Of a stretch of 64,000 nucleotides of DNA, positions 18,368 to 26,546 are shown one piece after another. The translations under genes were made by a program, and so were the position numbers. Where the stretch lies: positions 1-64,000 of the forward strand of contig USLU01000015.1 in assembly GCA_900555635.1 (NCBI GenBank), read 5' to 3'. The DNA comes from an uncultured Bacteroides sp. Lineage in GTDB: Bacteria > Bacteroidota > Bacteroidia > Bacteroidales > Bacteroidaceae. Below the pieces are notes generated by a model. The model saw only the letters and a program-made list of their open reading frames with translations, was not told the origin of the DNA and ran no database searches. Numbering within the stretch: the stretch's first letter is position 1; each line of letters opens with the position of its first letter.

Positions 18368-20890
18368 TTATTCTTTCAGCGTATAGTCCCCCGCATTTTC
18401 AGTGACCACCTCCTGCAATTCTTTTAGTGGCTTTTCCTCTCCGGAGAACTCTACGGTAGCTACCGGCGGGTCAAGGGTTACAGTAGCTTTTACGCCATCT
18501 ATACTGTTTAAGGCTTTCTCTACATGCATGCGGCAATGATTACAAGTCATGCCTTCTACTTTAAATTCTTTTTTCATGATTTTTTCTGTTATTGGTTTAA
18601 CTTCTTCTTTTTCCTGCTTTGTTACGCTCTCTTCCTGTTCTGCAACGGAAGTGCCGGCAGGGATATTGGTCTCTTGTATCTTTTTTCTTTTTAACCGCAA
18701 GCTGTTGCTCACTACACTGACACTGCTGAAAGCCATGGCTGCACCCGCTATCATCGGGTTCAGCAGAAAACCGTTGATAGGATAAAGCACACCGGCCGCA
18801 ATAGGTATACCAATTAGGTTATAGATAAATGCCCAGAACAGATTCTGACGAATGGTGCGTACGGTCAGCTTGGATAGCTTGAGAGCTTCCGGTATCTTTG
18901 TCAGGTCGGAAGAGATGATGGTCATCTTGGCAACGTCCATGGCGATGTCGCTGCCGCCTCCCATGGCAATACTCAGATCGGCTTGGGCGAGGGCGGCGCT
19001 ATCATTAATTCCGTCGCCTACCATTGCCACCTTTTTACCTTCTTTTTGCAGTTGGCTGACGAACGCTGCTTTGTCCTGCGGCAAGACGCCTGCCTTATAA
19101 TGCGGGATTCCTGCCTTGCGGGAAATCTCCTTGGCGGTGGCTTCATTGTCTCCGGTCAGCATATATACGTCGATGCCGGCGCTACGCAATTCTTTGACTG
19201 CCACGATGGAAGTCTCTTTAATCCGATCCGTTATGCCTGCTATTGCCAAAGCGTTTTCCTCATCGGAGAACCAGATGACGGTTTGGGCTTCTGCCGTCAA
19301 TCGGGCGGCTTCGTCTGCTAGCGATTGGCTGACGGCAATCCCTTTTTCCTCCAGCAGTTTACGGTTACCCGCATAATAGGTTTTTCCTTGCGCCCGACCT
19401 TTCACGCCTTTTCCGGTAATACTGTCAAAATCTTCAATCTCCGTAAACCAGCTATCTTTGAAATAACCGACAATGGCTTCGGCAAGCGGATGCTCCGAAA
19501 GTTTCTCCAAACTGTAGAAGATACTTTGAGCACTGTCCGCACCGTTGTTCCAGATCAGTTCGCTGACTACCGGTTTGCCTTCGGTCACGGTTCCCGTTTT
19601 GTCAAGTACCACTGTATCTATCTTCTTGGCTATTTCAAGGCTTTCGGCATCTTTAATTAATATTCCTCGTTCGGCACCCTTCCCAATGCCCACCATGATG
19701 GCGGTAGGAGTTGCCAATCCCAGTGCACACGGGCAGGCGATGATAAGAACCGTCACCAAAGCCAGCAGTCCGTGGGTGAAACCGCTTTCTCCGTCAAGCA
19801 ACATCCATGCGACGAAAGAGAGCACGGCAATGCCAATAATCACAGGCACGAAAATAGCCGCAATCTTATCGACCAATTGCTGTACAGGAGCCTTGCTGCC
19901 TTGTGCATCTTGCACCATGTGGATGATTTTTGCCAGTAACGTATCGGTGCCTACCTTTTCAGCCCGGAAGCGGAAACTGCCTTTTTGGTTAATAGTTCCG
20001 GCAAATACCTTAGTGTCCTTATGCTTTGCTACTGCTACCGGCTCGCCACTCAGCATACTTTCGTCCACATACGATGTTCCTTCCGTCACAATGCCGTCCA
20101 CGGCGATGCGTTCGCCGGGTTTCACCAAAATCGTATCTCCGGGACGAATCTGTTCGATAGATATCTCCTTTTGTTCTCCCGATGAAGTGATGATATTCAC
20201 TGTCTTGGGTTGCAGCCCCATCAGTTTCTTGATGGCAGAGGAGGTATTTCCTTTGGCTTTCTCTTCAAGTAGGCGTCCCAACAGGATAAAAGCGATAATA
20301 ACGCTTGCTGCTTCAAAGTAAACATGGGGATGAATGCCTCTTGACAGCCAAAAGTCGGGGAAGAACATATTGAACAGACTGAACAGATAGGCAATGCCCG
20401 TACTGTTGGCAACCAACGTATCCATATTGGCGCTGCCATGTTTCAACTGCTTCCAGGCGCTTACAAAGAAACTTCTACCTAGCCAAAAAACGATGGGCGT
20501 GGAAAGTACCCACATGATAAGGTTGGCGTAAGGCATGTTCATAAAGAACATACCGATGATGACAATCGGTACGGACAGGATGATGGCCCATGTGGTACGG
20601 AATTTCAGTGCGCGATACTTCTTATCATGCGCTTGTTCCGCTTCCTCAAGGATATCTTTGTCTTGCTGAATAAGCAAGTCATATCCGGCTGACTGAACAG
20701 CTTGTTGCAGGGCTTCGGGACTGCATTGCGAACGGTCGTATTCCACGGTCGCCATCCCCGAAGCGTAGTTGACAGCCGCTTTGCTCACTCCGGGCTGGTG
20801 ATTTAATGTCTTATCTATCCGTGCGGCGCATGAAGCACAGCTCATGCCCAATACGGGAAATGTCTCTTGAACGGTATTCTTGTTTGCCAT
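18368..20890 (-). CDS. copA: Cu+-exporting P1B-type ATPase with fused C-terminal CopZ-like domain
   Basis: Copper-translocating P-type ATPase, 840 residues. An N-terminal HMA domain carries MSCASC (Cys18, Cys21). The actuator has SGEP (281-284), the ion-path motif CPC is at 386-388, the phosphorylation site is Asp430 (DKTGT), the SEHPLAEA motif has His467, and GDG is at 625-627. IYN and FSSVSVVSNS in the last helices indicate Cu+ selectivity. After a 40-residue Glu/Lys-rich linker comes a second complete HMA domain (772-840, MTCNHC with Cys783, Cys786) that looks like a free CopZ chaperone, including its own Met (MKKEFKVEG). A metal-sensing AraC gene lies upstream. Confidence 0.95.
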   Translation of the reverse strand: MANKNTVQETFPVLGMSCASCAARIDKTLNHQPGVSKAAVNYASGMATVEYDRSQCSPEALQQAVQSAGYDLLIQQDKDILEEAEQAHDKKYRALKFRTTWAIILSVPIVIIGMFFMNMPYANLIMWVLSTPIVFWLGRSFFVSAWKQLKHGSANMDTLVANSTGIAYLFSLFNMFFPDFWLSRGIHPHVYFEAASVIIAFILLGRLLEEKAKGNTSSAIKKLMGLQPKTVNIITSSGEQKEISIEQIRPGDTILVKPGERIAVDGIVTEGTSYVDESMLSGEPVAVAKHKDTKVFAGTINQKGSFRFRAEKVGTDTLLAKIIHMVQDAQGSKAPVQQLVDKIAAIFVPVIIGIAVLSFVAWMLLDGESGFTHGLLALVTVLIIACPCALGLATPTAIMVGIGKGAERGILIKDAESLEIAKKIDTVVLDKTGTVTEGKPVVSELIWNNGADSAQSIFYSLEKLSEHPLAEAIVGYFKDSWFTEIEDFDSITGKGVKGRAQGKTYYAGNRKLLEEKGIAVSQSLADEAARLTAEAQTVIWFSDEENALAIAGITDRIKETSIVAVKELRSAGIDVYMLTGDNEATAKEISRKAGIPHYKAGVLPQDKAAFVSQLQKEGKKVAMVGDGINDSAALAQADLSIAMGGGSDIAMDVAKMTIISSDLTKIPEALKLSKLTVRTIRQNLFWAFIYNLIGIPIAAGVLYPINGFLLNPMIAGAAMAFSSVSVVSNSLRLKRKKIQETNIPAGTSVAEQEESVTKQEKEEVKPITEKIMKKEFKVEGMTCNHCRMHVEKALNSIDGVKATVTLDPPVATVEFSGEEKPLKELQEVVTENAGDYTLKE

Positions 20891-20948
20891 AATGCTATAT
20901 TATTTGAGTATAATCAATCTTTCTTTTCTGTTCCAATGGGGGCCCTTT

Positions 20949-21082
20949 CAGTTTCAACGGTCTAAACTACCAGTTTCAACGAGTGAAACTATCAGTTCCA
21001 ACGAGTGAAACTCTTGGTTCCAACGGCTGAAACTGTTGGTTTCAATAGGCTGAAACTATCGGTTTCAATAGGGTGCAACTGT
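20949..21082. repeat. 22-23-bp tandem palindromic repeats, 6 units (array B)
   Basis: Units start at 20949, 20971, 20993, 21015 (22 bp each), 21037 and 21060 (23 bp each). The core is GTTTCAACGAGTGAAACT with perfect AGTTTCA/TGAAACT arms in the best unit. Same family as 8844-8953. The array lies in the 5' leader or intergenic region of copA, so if transcribed it would give a row of small hairpins. Confidence 0.85.
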
Positions 21083-21095
21083 AATAGGAGTATAT

Positions 21096-21201
21096 GCGTG
21101 ACAGATCAATCTCGTATTATGTATCTGTCACGGGTATCTGTCACGCTCCAACTGTTTGCTTGCCAGAGGAATAACTGCCAATGCGTGACAGCGTGACAGA
21201 T
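21096..21201. promoter_or_regulatory. Cluster of five GCGTGACAG-type motifs
   Basis: CGTGACAGAT occurs at 21097 (+), its complement ATCTGTCACG at 21123 and ATCTGTCACGC at 21136, and GCGTGACAG at 21183 and 21191 (+). Opposed copies can pair as hairpins, or the set may be operator sites. Position just below the putative copA promoter suits a copper-responsive control region; no binder is known. Confidence 0.5.
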
Positions 21202-21272
21202 ATTTCATACATTTAAACCTTCTGTGAGAAGAGCATCTTCTGCCTATTCAGTTTCCCCTTTTTTTCTGAGAA

Positions 21273-21280
21273 CAAAGATA
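21273..21280 (-). promoter_or_regulatory. Putative copA promoter -7 element (TATCTTTG)
   Basis: CAAAGATA on the plus strand, a perfect minus-strand -7 element. It lies downstream of the regulator's stop codon and points to copA. No clear -33 TTTG at ideal spacing, consistent with activator dependence, for example on the adjacent AraC protein. Confidence 0.5.
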
Positions 21281-21361
21281 CGGCAAAAGAAGTTGTTCGG
21301 AGTTATGGAATTATGGATTTGATTTATAGGATTTTGGCAGAGGGGTACCTGTATTGTAAAT

Positions 21362-21955
21362 TTATACTTCGTCCAGTGGCTTCCGTTTATTCTCTTTGAT
21401 CTTCTTGAAATAACTGGGAGTCAGACCGGTAATACTCTTGAACTGTGCGCTGAGGTAGGCTGCACTGGAATAATTCAGTTTGTCGGCAATCTCGTTCAAG
21501 GATAGTTCGCCGTAAACCAGCAGTTCTTTGGCGCGTTCTATCTTCTGGGCGATGAGGTACTTTTCAATGGTGGTATTAGTGACTTCCGAGAAGAGTTTGC
21601 TCAAGGAACTATAGTCCCGGTTTAGTTTGGTAGTCAGATAATCGGATAGATTCACCTTTAAGTCATTATCATTGTAATGCACCAACTCGATGATGGCATC
21701 TTTTATTTGTTCTATAATCTGGGACTTTTTGTCGTCTATCAGTTCGAAGCCGAAAGGTTCGAGCGATACTTTCACGGCATGATAAACCTCGTCTGTTATT
21801 TTGCTAGGTAATATGGCAATACCTAATTCTACTGACACGGGTTGCAGTCCCAACTGTTCGAGTTGGTTTTTGACTACCATGATGCAGCGGTTGCATACCA
21901 TATTCTTGATATGTAAGGCGTTCTCTTGATTGGGAATTATATTAGTATCGGTCAT
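21362..21955 (-). CDS. AraC-family regulator with N-terminal heavy-metal (HMA) domain
   Basis: Predicted copper-responsive regulator, 197 residues from the Met at 21955 (the frame is open to 22000, which would overlap the MATE gene). Residues about 12-75 form an HMA-like fold with the metal motif MVCNRC (Cys21, Cys24). The remainder is an AraC-type double helix-turn-helix (ELSLNEIADKLNYSSAAYLS, then FKSITGLTPSYFKKIKE). No sugar-binding cupin is present, so the metal domain is the obvious sensor. It sits directly upstream of copA on the same strand. That it activates copA on Cu+ binding is inference from domain and position. Confidence 0.85.
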   Translation of the reverse strand: MTDTNIIPNQENALHIKNMVCNRCIMVVKNQLEQLGLQPVSVELGIAILPSKITDEVYHAVKVSLEPFGFELIDDKKSQIIEQIKDAIIELVHYNDNDLKVNLSDYLTTKLNRDYSSLSKLFSEVTNTTIEKYLIAQKIERAKELLVYGELSLNEIADKLNYSSAAYLSAQFKSITGLTPSYFKKIKENKRKPLDEV

Positions 21956-21977
21956 GATGATGCAAATATAACGCTTT

Positions 21978-23315
21978 TTAGGGACAAAATGTTGGTTCAC
22001 CGAAAGCCTTATTCATGACTCTCCGGCTTAGTCCCGTCTGTACCAATCCCCTTATGAAGAGGTAAGTGAGGAAAGCAAGCCACAGTGCATGGTTTCCCAG
22101 TACGAAACGAAGCCCGTAGTACAACGCAAAGAAACTGATAGCGGCTACTGCCATGGAGAGAAGCATGTCGCGGGTAGCTGTAGCACCGATGAATATACCG
22201 TCCCAGATGAAGGCGGCAATCCCCGCCGCTGGAATGGCGAGTGCCCAATAGAAATACGTGTTGGCGGCGGTTATCACCTCCCGGTCGTTTGTCAGTAGTC
22301 CGAGGAAGGCATTGCCTCCCACAGCATAAATCAATGTGAAAAGTATAGCCATTATCCCACCCCAAGCAAACAGGTGGCGGGTACTATCCATGAAAGCTTC
22401 CCGGTTGCGGGCGCCTATATATCGTCCGCTTAGCGCCTCTCCTGCGTAGGCAAATCCGTCCATGACATACGAGAACAGTGTAAATAGCTGCATCAGCAGG
22501 GTGTTTACTGCCAGGATTATTTCGCCTTGGGAGGCTCCTGCCGAAGTGAAAAACAGAGTTACTGCCACCAAGCAGAGGGTACGCAAGAATATATCCCGGT
22601 TGACTTGGAAGAAACGAATCATCGCCTCCTTCTGCCATATACCTTTCCAGGCGATGTACTTCTTTAATTTGCCGTATTGATACATCCATAATGCAACTCC
22701 CATAAAGAAACCCGCATATTGGGCAATCAGCGTCCCTAATGCGACACCTTCTACCTTCATACCGGCGAGATAGACCAGACTGAGGCTCGCCACAATATTT
22801 ACGATATTCTGCGTAATGGCTATATACATCGGAATCTTTGAGTTCTGCATGCCGATGTACCAGCCCGAAAGTCCGTACAATCCTAACATGGCGGGTGCTC
22901 CCCAGATGCAGATATGGAAATAGAGTGTTGCCAGTTCTTTGATTTCTTCCGTTGGATGAATCAGCATAAATGCTGTCTGCCGGATGGGAACTTGCAGGAT
23001 GATGAGGCAGAATGCCACTATCAATCCTATACCTACCGACCGTAAAAGCAAGCGTACTATCTCCGGTAAATCCCGTTTCCCGTATGCTTGCGAGGTCATC
23101 CCGCTGGTTCCCATACGGAGGAAACCGAAAATCCAGTAGATAATATTGAATAGCATGCCACCCACTGCAATTGCACCGATATATGCAGGTGCACCTAGAT
23201 GTCCGACAATGGCTACGTCGATCAATCCGAGCAAAGGTACAGTGATATTCGAAACAATAGAAGGAAGTGCTATTTGTAAAATTTGCCTGTCTCTGGGACT
23301 CATAGTAACATTCAT
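21978..23315 (-). CDS. MATE family efflux transporter, DinF-like
   Basis: Multidrug and toxin extrusion antiporter, 445 residues with twelve expected membrane helices. The N-terminal half starts LQIALPSIVSNITVPLLGLI-DVAIVGHLG and RMGTSGMTSQAYGKRD follows, the DinF-branch pattern. It is followed on the same strand by the HMA-AraC regulator gene with 22 bp or less between them, so they may be cotranscribed. Whether it has a role in metal stress or is a chance neighbour is unknown. Confidence 0.92.
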   Translation of the reverse strand: MNVTMSPRDRQILQIALPSIVSNITVPLLGLIDVAIVGHLGAPAYIGAIAVGGMLFNIIYWIFGFLRMGTSGMTSQAYGKRDLPEIVRLLLRSVGIGLIVAFCLIILQVPIRQTAFMLIHPTEEIKELATLYFHICIWGAPAMLGLYGLSGWYIGMQNSKIPMYIAITQNIVNIVASLSLVYLAGMKVEGVALGTLIAQYAGFFMGVALWMYQYGKLKKYIAWKGIWQKEAMIRFFQVNRDIFLRTLCLVAVTLFFTSAGASQGEIILAVNTLLMQLFTLFSYVMDGFAYAGEALSGRYIGARNREAFMDSTRHLFAWGGIMAILFTLIYAVGGNAFLGLLTNDREVITAANTYFYWALAIPAAGIAAFIWDGIFIGATATRDMLLSMAVAAISFFALYYGLRFVLGNHALWLAFLTYLFIRGLVQTGLSRRVMNKAFGEPTFCP

Positions 23316-23328
23316 TTAATTTGCTTGG

Positions 23329-23336
23329 CAAAGTTA
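23329..23336 (-). promoter_or_regulatory. Promoter -7 element of MATE gene (TAACTTTG)
   Basis: CAAAGTTA on the plus strand reads TAACTTTG on the minus strand, a perfect -7 match only 13 bp from the start codon at 23315, so the mRNA leader would be very short. Confidence 0.5.
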
Positions 23337-23381
23337 ACTATATTTCTACTTTTATTTATCGATAATTATCGCAGAAGTTTG

Positions 23382-23389
23382 TACTTTTG
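23382..23389 (+). promoter_or_regulatory. Promoter -7 element of TPR gene (TACTTTTG)
   Basis: Matches TAnnTTTG, 54 bp upstream of the start at 23444, in the divergent gap shared with the MATE promoter. Confidence 0.5.
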
Positions 23390-23443
23390 TAAGCAGACTT
23401 CTACTGCGATATATTATTGGGCTGTAAAAACTGAATATTGAAA

Positions 23444-24124
23444 ATGAAAACCTTAGCTTTACTCTTCTCCTTGTTCTTTGTATGTCCACTGTCACTTTGG
23501 TCACAGTCGGCTGGTGAGTTGTTGCCAAAGTTGTCCGAAGCGTTATCCGAGGGTAAAGATAGCTATGCTGTAAGCCTGTTCCGCCAGTCGGCAAGTGCTA
23601 ACATGGAACAGACTGAAATGTTCTACTGGACAAACGTAGACAAGAACAGTGCTGTGGCACCTAAGTTGGCAAATGAGATGGCCACGCTTTACAAGAAAAA
23701 ACGGAATTATGATAAAGCCTACTTATTTTATAGAGAATATTTGCAGCACAATCCCGAGGATGTATCTGCTCTTGTTGCTTGTGCCGAGATGGAAATGATG
23801 CGTGGCAAGGAAGCCGATGCTGTAAAAACGTATGAAAAAGTTCTGATGCTGGATGCTGATAATCTACAGGCCAACATCTATTTAGGGAACTATTATTATC
23901 TACAAGCCGAAAACGTTAAAAAGAAGCTTGAGGAAGATTTTAAAAAGATCTCTTCCCCAACGCGAATGCAATATGCCCGTTATCGTAACGGCTTATCCGA
24001 TGTATTTACCGGTAGCTATTCTAAAGCAAAAAAGTATCTGCAACGGGTACTACAACTGTTCCCTTCAACCGAGGCGGGTAAGACGCTGGAGAAGATAAAG
24101 AAGGTAGAGTTGGAATTGAAATAA
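23444..24124 (+). CDS. Secreted tetratricopeptide repeat protein
   Basis: 226-residue TPR protein. The frame opens with a TTG at 23438; the ATG at 23444 starts the signal peptide MKTLALLFSLFFVCPLSLWSQ. The mature part has at least three TPR-like helix pairs (KKRNYDKAYLFYREYLQHNP, GKEADAVKTYEKVLMLDAD, YSKAKKYLQRVLQLFPST). Probably a periplasmic scaffold; the partner is unknown. Conserved-looking, core-type composition; it marks the boundary before the AT-rich island. Confidence 0.8.
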   Translation: MKTLALLFSLFFVCPLSLWSQSAGELLPKLSEALSEGKDSYAVSLFRQSASANMEQTEMFYWTNVDKNSAVAPKLANEMATLYKKKRNYDKAYLFYREYLQHNPEDVSALVACAEMEMMRGKEADAVKTYEKVLMLDADNLQANIYLGNYYYLQAENVKKKLEEDFKKISSPTRMQYARYRNGLSDVFTGSYSKAKKYLQRVLQLFPSTEAGKTLEKIKKVELELK

Positions 24125-24127
24125 TAG

Positions 24128-24300
24128 TAGCTGAATCTAGTAAAGGTGTCTTCGCATTCTATCAAGTCCTCAATATAGTCGAAGTATCCCATCACTACAC
24201 TTTTCAACAGCTTAATATCCTTCTCCTGCAGATAATTTGGGGCATTTGATGAGTTTGATCTTAAGATGCGTCTGATTAGAGCATTCTTACACTTAGCCCC
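24128..24300 (-). pseudogene. Remnant resembling a RhuM-family protein
   Basis: In the minus strand an open stretch reads NAPNYLQEKDIKLLKSVVMG followed by YFDYIEDLIECEDTFT. This resembles the conserved NYL-x-E-K-x-I-x-L and Y-x-DY-x-E segment of virulence RhuM-type proteins. It stops being recognisable after DTFT, where it meets the convergent TPR gene, and is bounded upstream by a stop codon. Without a search this is a tentative identification. It fits a decayed accessory gene at the edge of the bacteriocin island. Confidence 0.4.
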
Positions 24301-24389
24301 TTATGCCCCGATTTATGTAGACATACTTTTCGGACACCTTTTGAAAAACTTTAGTTAAATAATATACAATGAATTAGATCTCATGTTCT

Positions 24390-26546
24390 TTATAAATTTT
24401 TACTGTAGAAATTTATGGATTTTATTAATTGTTCATGAGTTCCAACTATTGCTTCATTACCTTTGGGAATAATACAAATCTTATCTGCAATCTGTTTTAT
24501 GGTATGTAGGCGGTGTGTGATAATTATAATTGTTGTCTTACTTTTTAATTTGATTAATTGGTTTATAATTACTTGTTCTGATTTATGATCTATATTGGAA
24601 GTGAATTCATCTAAAATAAGTAATTGGGGGTTTCTATAGAGAGCCCTAATTAATGCAATAATTTGTTTTTGTCCCCCTGATAAATTGACGCCTTCTTCGC
24701 CAAGGAGTGTTGTATATCCTTGTGGTAATTCATTGATGAATTCTTCAAGTTCTAGTTGTTTGATAAATAGTATGACATTATTTGGAGTGTCGTTTTCTCC
24801 TAAAAGAATATTATCAATAACATTACCATTAAAAATTGCAATTTCTTGAGGTACAATCCCAATAATATTTCTCCAGTCTTTTGTTTGGATATTTTTTAAA
24901 TCAATACTATTGTTGATGATTATACTACCAGATTCACATTGATAGAACTTTTGAAGAATTTGTATGAATGTGCTTTTCCCACATCCACTCTCACCAATTA
25001 GAGCCATACATTCATTTTTTTTAATTGAGAATGTAATATTGTTTAGTAATAATTGTTGGCCAGAGAATCGGAAAGAAATGTTCTTTATATCTAATGATTG
25101 AAAATCGGTCATTGAAATATGTCCTTTTGCTTCTTCCTTGATAGTTGTAAATTCATACATTCTATTAAAAGCTACTTTTGCTTCGTTAATGGGTATTGAG
25201 ATAAGTGCTAAACTAGATACGGTGGGCATTAAGCTTCCTAAAATTCCTAGAATTGCAACTAACTCACCTATTTGCAGGTAATCATTTATAACTTGTTTGG
25301 AAGTATATCCTAATATAATTGCTAAGAATAATAATTCAAAAAGTCTGGAGTAGAATGATAATTTAATATTGAGTTTGTTTAGTTGAAAGATTTTTTGTTG
25401 AAGATTACCATAAATGTTTTGATTTAGTTGTTTAAAAAATGAAGTCTGATTGCAATTTTTGATAGCTGTGATACCTTGCATAGTGACAATGTAATTACTC
25501 TCATTAAATGCGCCAGCCTGCATTACATCTTTTTGGGCTAATATGATGGCATCGTTAAATTTATATATTAACATGAAGTATATAGGTAAGCTAAAGGTAG
25601 CAATAATACCAACATTTAATGAATAATAATATAAGAATGCTAGTGACGTTACTATGGTTAATGCATCTATTATTGATGTTCCAACAATCATACTAATAAC
25701 CTTTTGTATTCGTTGTGTATCATTTAAACGTGCCACTAATTCTCCGATCTTTCTTGTGTCGAAAAATAACTTTGGTAAATTTAAAAGTTTAGAATAGAAA
25801 TAGTCAACAATGCGAATATTGAAGTTTTTTGTTTGTTTTATTAGAAAATAATCTCTCAATAACATGAAAATAACTCTTATCAAGAGAATACATGAAAAGA
25901 GGATAAGTCCTGTGATTAGTCCATTTACATTTCTCATTGGTAGAATGTTATCGATTAGCCTTTGTGAAAAAACAGCCAATGATAATCCTGTGATAGATAC
26001 ACATAATCCTAAAAGAACTGTATGCTTCAAAATTTCCATATCATCTTTTAACAAGGTGATAAACCATTTTCTTTTGTTGTAAGTGGCTATCTCGTTTTTG
26101 ATAAAACTTTCATTGGGAATTAGTGTTAGACATGCTTGGCTTTGCCATGCTTTTTCGAGATTTTTTTTGGAATATTGGATGATTCCTTTTGCTGGGTCTC
26201 CGATCACAAACCCTCCTCTTTTATTATACCCATAGGATATTATATAATGGTTAAGTTTATTTTCATTTGTAATGAGTAGAATTAAGGGGTGATTATACTT
26301 CATTAATTCTTGTATGTCAGTCTTGTTTCCTTCTGCTGTGAATCCTAATTTATCGGCTGCTTGGTATAGTCCCAATAAGGTGGTCCCTGTTTTGTTTGTT
26401 CCACTCAATTCGCGTATTTTTTCTATAGAAGAATTTCCACCATAGAATTGTAATAACGATAAAATGCAAGCTGCTCCACAATCATTTTGATCTTGTTGTA
26501 GTACGAATGTGTTCTTGATTTTCTTATTTAAAGAATTAGTTTTCAT
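24390..26546 (-). CDS. Peptidase-containing ABC transporter (C39 peptidase, bacteriocin exporter)
   Basis: Bifunctional exporter that removes double-glycine leaders and pumps the peptide out, 718 residues. The N-terminal C39 cysteine protease has Cys23 (QQDQNDCGAAC), His100 (KLNHYIISYG) and Asp117 (VIGDPAKG), so it looks active. Six membrane helices span about 165-450. The ATPase has Walker A GESGCGKS (518-525), signature LSGGQ (622-626) and Walker B LLILDE (642-647). It is the last gene of the bacteriocin operon, overlapping the thioredoxin-like gene by 11 bp. No HlyD-type adaptor or dedicated channel is encoded here. Confidence 0.95.
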   Translation of the reverse strand: MKTNSLNKKIKNTFVLQQDQNDCGAACILSLLQFYGGNSSIEKIRELSGTNKTGTTLLGLYQAADKLGFTAEGNKTDIQELMKYNHPLILLITNENKLNHYIISYGYNKRGGFVIGDPAKGIIQYSKKNLEKAWQSQACLTLIPNESFIKNEIATYNKRKWFITLLKDDMEILKHTVLLGLCVSITGLSLAVFSQRLIDNILPMRNVNGLITGLILFSCILLIRVIFMLLRDYFLIKQTKNFNIRIVDYFYSKLLNLPKLFFDTRKIGELVARLNDTQRIQKVISMIVGTSIIDALTIVTSLAFLYYYSLNVGIIATFSLPIYFMLIYKFNDAIILAQKDVMQAGAFNESNYIVTMQGITAIKNCNQTSFFKQLNQNIYGNLQQKIFQLNKLNIKLSFYSRLFELLFLAIILGYTSKQVINDYLQIGELVAILGILGSLMPTVSSLALISIPINEAKVAFNRMYEFTTIKEEAKGHISMTDFQSLDIKNISFRFSGQQLLLNNITFSIKKNECMALIGESGCGKSTFIQILQKFYQCESGSIIINNSIDLKNIQTKDWRNIIGIVPQEIAIFNGNVIDNILLGENDTPNNVILFIKQLELEEFINELPQGYTTLLGEEGVNLSGGQKQIIALIRALYRNPQLLILDEFTSNIDHKSEQVIINQLIKLKSKTTIIIITHRLHTIKQIADKICIIPKGNEAIVGTHEQLIKSINFYSKNL

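Larger units (their letters stand above)
20891..21361. other. 470-bp gene-free leader region upstream of copA
   Basis: No credible coding frame. It contains, from the copA side, the 22-bp palindromic array (20949-21082), the GCGTGACAG cluster (21096-21201) and a -7 promoter element (21273-21280). If that promoter drives copA, the transcript has a structured leader of about 375 nt. Confidence 0.6.

Noticed and set aside
19545..20321. 258-codon frame opposite copA
   Set aside because: Antisense to the well-supported Cu+-ATPase.
20949..21082. Regular short repeats that might be a CRISPR array
   Set aside because: Units are 22-23 bp head to tail with no unique spacers, and no cas genes are present.
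22384..23331. 315-codon frame overlapping the MATE gene
   Set aside because: Same strand, shifted frame, low-complexity composition; the MATE frame has clear family motifs.
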